A stretch of DNA of 7,766 bases from DSCS01 sp035391585 (GTDB lineage: Bacteria; Macinerneyibacteriota; Macinerneyibacteria; Macinerneyibacteriales; DSCS01), in NCBI GenBank assembly GCA_964574875.1, contig CAZNOX010000030.1:1-7766 (forward strand), read 5' to 3'. The position numbers and the translations under genes are program-made. The first letter of the stretch is position 1; each line of letters opens with the position of its first letter. Of this stretch, positions 4,699 through 7,766 are shown piece by piece. The notes below the pieces were generated by a model. The model made no database searches. It saw only the letters and a program-made list of their open reading frames with translations, and was not told the DNA's origin.

Positions 4699-6396
4699 AT
4701 GATCGAGACAGCTTTGGAAACGAGGGTCAAAGACGCCATCACGCGTCTTTTCGGGAAGGAGCATGCGGCCCAGACCTTTATTCAGAAGACAGCCGGCAGC
4801 CGGTTTGGTGACTATCAGTCGAATTTTGCCCTGAACAGCGCACGGAACCTTGGGAAAAACCCCCGGGATATCGCTTCGGCCCTGGCCGGGGAATTAAGGA
4901 AAGACCCTCTTTTCGAGAAAGTGGATGTCGCCGGCCCCGGATTTATCAACCTCACCATGACACGTGAGTTCCTCTCCGCGGCGGTCTTCAAGGGGGTCCG
5001 TCCCGAAGAGGAGAGAAGAGAGGACGGGGCTGTCATCATCGACTACTCCTCTCCCAATATAGCCAAACCCATGCATGTGGGCCATTTAAGAAGCACTGTC
5101 ATCGGAGACAGCATCAAACGGATCTACCGCTTTTTAGGATACCGTGTCATCGCAGACAGCCATCTGGGAGACTGGGGGACTCAATTCGGAAAACTCATCG
5201 TCGCGTACAGACGGTGGCTCGACAAAGAAGCCTATTCCGCGTCCCCCGTGGATGAGCTGGAACGGATCTATGTCAAATTTGCAAGGGAAGCAGAGGATGA
5301 GCCGGCTCTGGAAGACGAAGCGCGCCGGGAACTTGTGAGACTCCAGGAGAATGACCCCGAAAACAAAGCCCTTTGGGAGGAGTTTGTCCGCGTTTCTCTC
5401 CGGGAGTATGAGCAGGTCTATGACCGCCTGGGGATCTCCTTTGACACCATGTACGGAGAATCCCACTACCATGACCTTATGCCTGACATCGTCTGTGAGC
5501 TTCAGGAGAAAGATGTGGCCCGGATCAGTGAAGGAGCTGTCGTGGTCTTCTTCGATGAAGAGGAGAACCTTCATCCTTGTATTATCCGGAAGAAAGACGG
5601 GGCCTTTCTCTACGCCACATCAGAGCTGGCCTGTATCGCATTCCGAAAAGAGAATTATAAGATCGACAGGATCCTTTATGTGACAGACGCCCGGCAGGAG
5701 ACTCATTTCAGGCAGATCTTTTCCATTGCGGGACGTCTCGGGTGGGATCTGGACCTTGTCCATATCCCCTTCGGCCTCATGGGACTCAAAGACGGACACT
5801 TTTCCACGCGGAAGGGGAATGTCATCAAACTCCGCGAGCTTCTTGAGGAGGCGGTATCCCGGGCACGGGCCGTAGTCGAAGAGAAGAATCCTGACCTGAG
5901 CGAAGAGGAAAAAGACGCCATCGCCGAGGCTGTGGGGATCGGTGCCGTGAAGTATGCCGACCTGAGTCAGAACCGTCTCAGCAATGTGACGTTTGACTGG
6001 GACAAAATGCTCTCTTTTGAAGGGAACACTGCCCCTTATCTGCAATACACCCATGCCAGGATCTCCTCTCTTACCCGGAAAGCGGAAGAAACAGGCCTCC
6101 AGCTGCCTGCAGAAAACTCCATCACCATCGGCAACGAGACAGAGCGGTCCCTGGCCCTGGCCCTGATCCAGTTTTCCACCAGCATCCTTCGGGCAGCGGA
6201 AACCTACCGGCCCAATCTTATTGCTGATCAGCTTTTCGATATTGCCCAGAAGTACAACACCTTTTATAATTCGCTGCCGGTTTTGAAAGAAGACAGAGCG
6301 ACAGCGCTTTCCCGTCTTCAGCTCTCAGTGAAGACCGGAGATGTCCTCAGAACCGGACTTGGTCTGCTGGGGATCACCGCTGTGGAGCGCATGTGA
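4699..6396 (+). CDS. argS: Arginyl-tRNA synthetase
   Basis: A 565-residue class I aminoacyl-tRNA synthetase that charges tRNA-Arg with arginine in the cytoplasm. Domains in order: the N-terminal Add-1 domain (about 1-105, including SRFGDYQSN and GPGFINL), the Rossmann catalytic core opening with SSPNIAKPMHVGHLRS, where HVGH (126-129) is the HIGH-type ATP motif, then HLGDWGTQFGKL (155-166), and FSTRKGNV (368-375), the form the KMSKS loop takes in many ArgS. The DALR anticodon-binding domain follows (about 445-565) with PYLQYTHARI, FDIAQKYNTFYNSLPVL and the typical ending GLGLLGITAVERM. The length is close to the roughly 577 residues of E. coli ArgS and no motif is missing. The ATG at 4699 is supported by a ribosome-binding site. 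Probably cotranscribed with the HD-GYP gene; the next gene has its own promoter. Confidence 0.98.
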   Translation: MIETALETRVKDAITRLFGKEHAAQTFIQKTAGSRFGDYQSNFALNSARNLGKNPRDIASALAGELRKDPLFEKVDVAGPGFINLTMTREFLSAAVFKGVRPEEERREDGAVIIDYSSPNIAKPMHVGHLRSTVIGDSIKRIYRFLGYRVIADSHLGDWGTQFGKLIVAYRRWLDKEAYSASPVDELERIYVKFAREAEDEPALEDEARRELVRLQENDPENKALWEEFVRVSLREYEQVYDRLGISFDTMYGESHYHDLMPDIVCELQEKDVARISEGAVVVFFDEEENLHPCIIRKKDGAFLYATSELACIAFRKENYKIDRILYVTDARQETHFRQIFSIAGRLGWDLDLVHIPFGLMGLKDGHFSTRKGNVIKLRELLEEAVSRARAVVEEKNPDLSEEEKDAIAEAVGIGAVKYADLSQNRLSNVTFDWDKMLSFEGNTAPYLQYTHARISSLTRKAEETGLQLPAENSITIGNETERSLALALIQFSTSILRAAETYRPNLIADQLFDIAQKYNTFYNSLPVLKEDRATALSRLQLSVKTGDVLRTGLGLLGITAVERM

Positions 6397-6404
6397 ATGA
6401 AGCG

Positions 6405-6432
6405 TTGCAATAACAGCCTTCCGTGGTAAAAT
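6405..6432 (+). promoter_or_regulatory. Promoter of the rubrerythrin - flavodoxin/ferredoxin unit
   Basis: TTGCAA (6405-6410), a 16-bp spacer and TAAAAT (6427-6432), in the short gap after argS. The expected start is near 6439, giving a leader of about 21 nt that contains the ribosome-binding site. The -10 box and the bases after it (GTAAAATAGAGAC) closely match those of the exbD promoter (GTATAATAGAGCC). Confidence 0.65.
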
Positions 6433-6448
6433 AGAGACTTGCCAGACG

Positions 6449-6455
6449 AAAGGAG
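6449..6455 (+). promoter_or_regulatory. Ribosome-binding site of the rubrerythrin gene
   Basis: AAAGGAG ends 4 bases before the ATG at 6460 and decides that start over an in-frame TTG at 6439, which has no such site. Confidence 0.8.
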
Positions 6456-6459
6456 AGTT

Positions 6460-6960
6460 ATGGATAAGAATTCACTGAAGAGGGCATTGAAAGACGGAAT
6501 GTTGGGAGAGATGGACAGCGTGGTCCTTTACGAATCGGCTTCTCAAAAAGCCGAAGGAGAAGTGAAAGCCTTTTTCGACCAGAGAGCTGAAGAAGAGAAG
6601 ACCCATTATAACTATCTTCTGGCCCTCTACCGTCAGATCGAGGGAGGGAAAGCTCCGGCTCCCGGAGATATCATCGAAGAGGGGCATGATATGTCTTCCG
6701 CCCCTGTTGTGAGTCCCGAGTTTGTCCGGCGTATCGGGAAAGACCAGATTCTCTTCAGCGCCATGTCCACAGCGGCTCTTCTTGAGTTGAGATCCATCGA
6801 GTTCTACCGTAAAAAAAAGGAAGAGTCCTCCGATCAGGCCATGAAGGAATTTTTCGCCACCATGGAAGCGTGGGAAAAAGAGCATTATGAGACTGTCATG
6901 GCAATCCAGGAAGAAGCGGAACATCACTATTGGGATATCAACCGTTTCGAACCCTTCTAG
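6460..6960 (+). CDS. Rubrerythrin-family ferritin-like diiron protein without rubredoxin domain
   Basis: A 166-residue, mostly helical protein of the rubrerythrin/ferritin-like superfamily. Candidate diiron ligands appear in the usual four-helix order: E17 or E25 in helix 1, the ExxH pair E46/H49 (in EEEKTHY), E109 or E114 in helix 3 (LLELRSIEFY), and a second ExxH E139/H142 (in EKEHYE). Rubrerythrins reduce hydrogen peroxide in the cytoplasm of anaerobes. The C-terminal rubredoxin domain of classical rubrerythrin, with its CxxC pairs, is missing; the protein ends in a tail with HHYWDINRFEPF. It would therefore need an external electron donor. The next gene, 4 bp downstream, encodes a flavodoxin/two-cluster ferredoxin protein that could serve, which is inference. 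It has its own promoter and ribosome-binding site. An iron-storage or other ferritin-like role cannot be excluded. Confidence 0.88.
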   Translation: MDKNSLKRALKDGMLGEMDSVVLYESASQKAEGEVKAFFDQRAEEEKTHYNYLLALYRQIEGGKAPAPGDIIEEGHDMSSAPVVSPEFVRRIGKDQILFSAMSTAALLELRSIEFYRKKKEESSDQAMKEFFATMEAWEKEHYETVMAIQEEAEHHYWDINRFEPF

Positions 6961-6964
6961 GCCC

Positions 6965-7735
6965 ATGGCAAAAGAGATCTTCTTTTACCTCTTTTCCGGG
7001 ACAGGGAACACCTTTCTTCTCTACACAAGTGTCCGGACGTCTTTTGAAGAGGCCGGGTTCCGCTGCCGGGCCCAATGGATCACACAGGAGAAGAGTTACG
7101 GTCACTCTCCCGGAGATATCATCGGTATCCTTGTCCCGGTGGCTGTCCAGTCCACCTTTCCCTTCATTTTTGAGTTTTTAAGATCCTTTCCCCCGGGTGA
7201 GAACGAAGTCTTCTTTCTCGATACACTGGGGGTCTATTCAGGGGGATTGCTGGGGCCGGTCAAGAAAATATTGTCGCAGAAGGGGTACAGCGCTGCAGCA
7301 GCAGCGGAGATCATCATGCCGTCAAACTTTTTTAAAAGCGGGCGCAATCCCGCGGAGGAAGAGGCTCTTCGGCGAAAAGGGCTTGAAGAGGGGCGCTCCT
7401 TTGTCCGGGCCTTTCTCCGTGGAGAGAAGAGATGGCCGGCTTCTTCGGTTTTTTCTCCGGTGATGAGAGCCTTTTCAGGATCCCCGGTCGTCTGGAAGAT
7501 GTTCAGGAAAAAATACCCTCTGACAGCCGACCCCGGCCTCTGCACCCGATGCGGCCGGTGTGTCTCACTCTGCCCTGTGGGGAATATCACCATGGATGAC
7601 CTCCCGCGCTTTTCTGACCATTGCGAGTTCTGTCTCCGTTGTATCACGTTCTGTCCCACAGAAGCCATTTCTGTGAAAGGGGAGGAATTCACGAAATATA
7701 GAGCGGTGGACGATGATGATTTTCACCTTTCCTGA
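6965..7735 (+). CDS. Flavodoxin-like / 2[4Fe-4S] ferredoxin protein (EFR1 family)
   Basis: A 256-residue cytoplasmic redox protein. The N-terminus carries a flavodoxin-type phosphate-binding loop, FSGTGNT (residues 10-16), in an alpha/beta domain covering about residues 3-155. The C-terminus holds two ferredoxin motifs: C193, C196, C199, C203 and C220, C223, C226, C230, each CxxCxxCxxxCP, enough for two [4Fe-4S] clusters. This order matches the EFR1-type flavodoxin-ferredoxin fusions of anaerobes; their partners and substrates are largely unknown. The ATG at 6965 starts 4 bases after the rubrerythrin stop and has no ribosome-binding site, so translation is probably coupled. An in-frame ATG at 6887 would add 26 residues that only shadow the rubrerythrin gene. 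The C-terminus ends in an acidic stretch (DDDDF). It could pass electrons to the rubrerythrin, but nothing in the sequence proves this. Confidence 0.88.
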   Translation: MAKEIFFYLFSGTGNTFLLYTSVRTSFEEAGFRCRAQWITQEKSYGHSPGDIIGILVPVAVQSTFPFIFEFLRSFPPGENEVFFLDTLGVYSGGLLGPVKKILSQKGYSAAAAAEIIMPSNFFKSGRNPAEEEALRRKGLEEGRSFVRAFLRGEKRWPASSVFSPVMRAFSGSPVVWKMFRKKYPLTADPGLCTRCGRCVSLCPVGNITMDDLPRFSDHCEFCLRCITFCPTEAISVKGEEFTKYRAVDDDDFHLS

Positions 7736-7766
7736 AATAGCATCCATTATCTCTTTACATTTTTCA

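Noticed and set aside
5134..6054. Long minus-strand open frames opposite argS
   Set aside because: argS is complete with all motifs on the plus strand; the opposite frames show no family features and no ribosome-binding sites that I can see.
6439..6459. TTG start at 6439 for the rubrerythrin gene
   Set aside because: The ATG at 6460 has a strong ribosome-binding site; the TTG coincides with the predicted transcript start and would add seven residues with no homology support.
7289..7306. GCAGCAGCAG trinucleotide run as a repeat element
   Set aside because: A short run encoding alanines within an intact flavodoxin-like domain; ordinary codon repetition.
7736..7766. Possible start of a further gene or promoter after the last CDS
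   Set aside because: Only 31 bp remain; a TTTACA sequence could be a -35 box, but no -10 box or start codon can be seen.

Overview
The window looks like ordinary chromosomal housekeeping DNA from an anaerobic, double-membraned (diderm) bacterium of medium GC (roughly half). Two groups of genes point there. TonB and ExbD require an outer membrane to serve. TmcAL, a DUF2953-like gene and a GerW/YtfJ gene form a block typical of Bacillota and relatives. The rubrerythrin and the flavodoxin/ferredoxin protein indicate an anaerobe. A Synergistota-like organism is my best guess; a spirochaete or a diderm Bacillota member would also fit. This is inference from gene content, with no marker gene to settle it.

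Layout. (1) 1-1052, plus strand: the 3' end of tmcAL (tRNA-Met cytidine acetate ligase), a short DUF2953/YtfI-like gene and a GerW/YtfJ-family gene. All three overlap their neighbours, so they look like one transcription unit. (2) 1046-1582, minus strand: hpt (hypoxanthine phosphoribosyltransferase), convergent with and overlapping the end of ytfJ by 7 bp. (3) 1583-1676: a divergent promoter region whose two -35 boxes lie in the arms of a perfect 8-bp inverted repeat. (4) 1677-3399, plus: a YgjP/DUF45 metallohydrolase, then exbD and tonB without an adjacent exbB. (5) 3446-6396, plus: a tandem HD / HD-GYP protein and argS (arginyl-tRNA synthetase), 8 bp apart. (6) 6460-7735, plus: a rubredoxin-less rubrerythrin and a flavodoxin-2x[4Fe-4S] (EFR1-like) protein, 4 bp apart, sharing one promoter. 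The last 31 bp (7736-7766) hold no gene that I can support. No intergenic stretch exceeds 100 bp. I see no tRNA, rRNA, mobile element, CRISPR array or convincing intrinsic terminator.

How the parts fit: the tRNA genes (tmcAL, argS) and hpt are core metabolism. exbD-tonB would supply part of a proton-motive-force-driven outer-membrane transport motor. The HD-GYP protein probably degrades a cyclic dinucleotide. The rubrerythrin pair probably handles peroxide or oxygen stress.

I did not find a convincing new multi-gene system. The signals most worth checking are: very compact 5' regions, with two genes predicted to be leaderless with the same -10-to-ATG spacing; the promoter-embedded inverted repeat; the HD/HD-GYP protein whose first domain keeps metal-ligand positions but has lost GYP; the ExbB-less ExbD-TonB pair with an acidic TonB linker; and the rubrerythrin/flavodoxin-ferredoxin couple.
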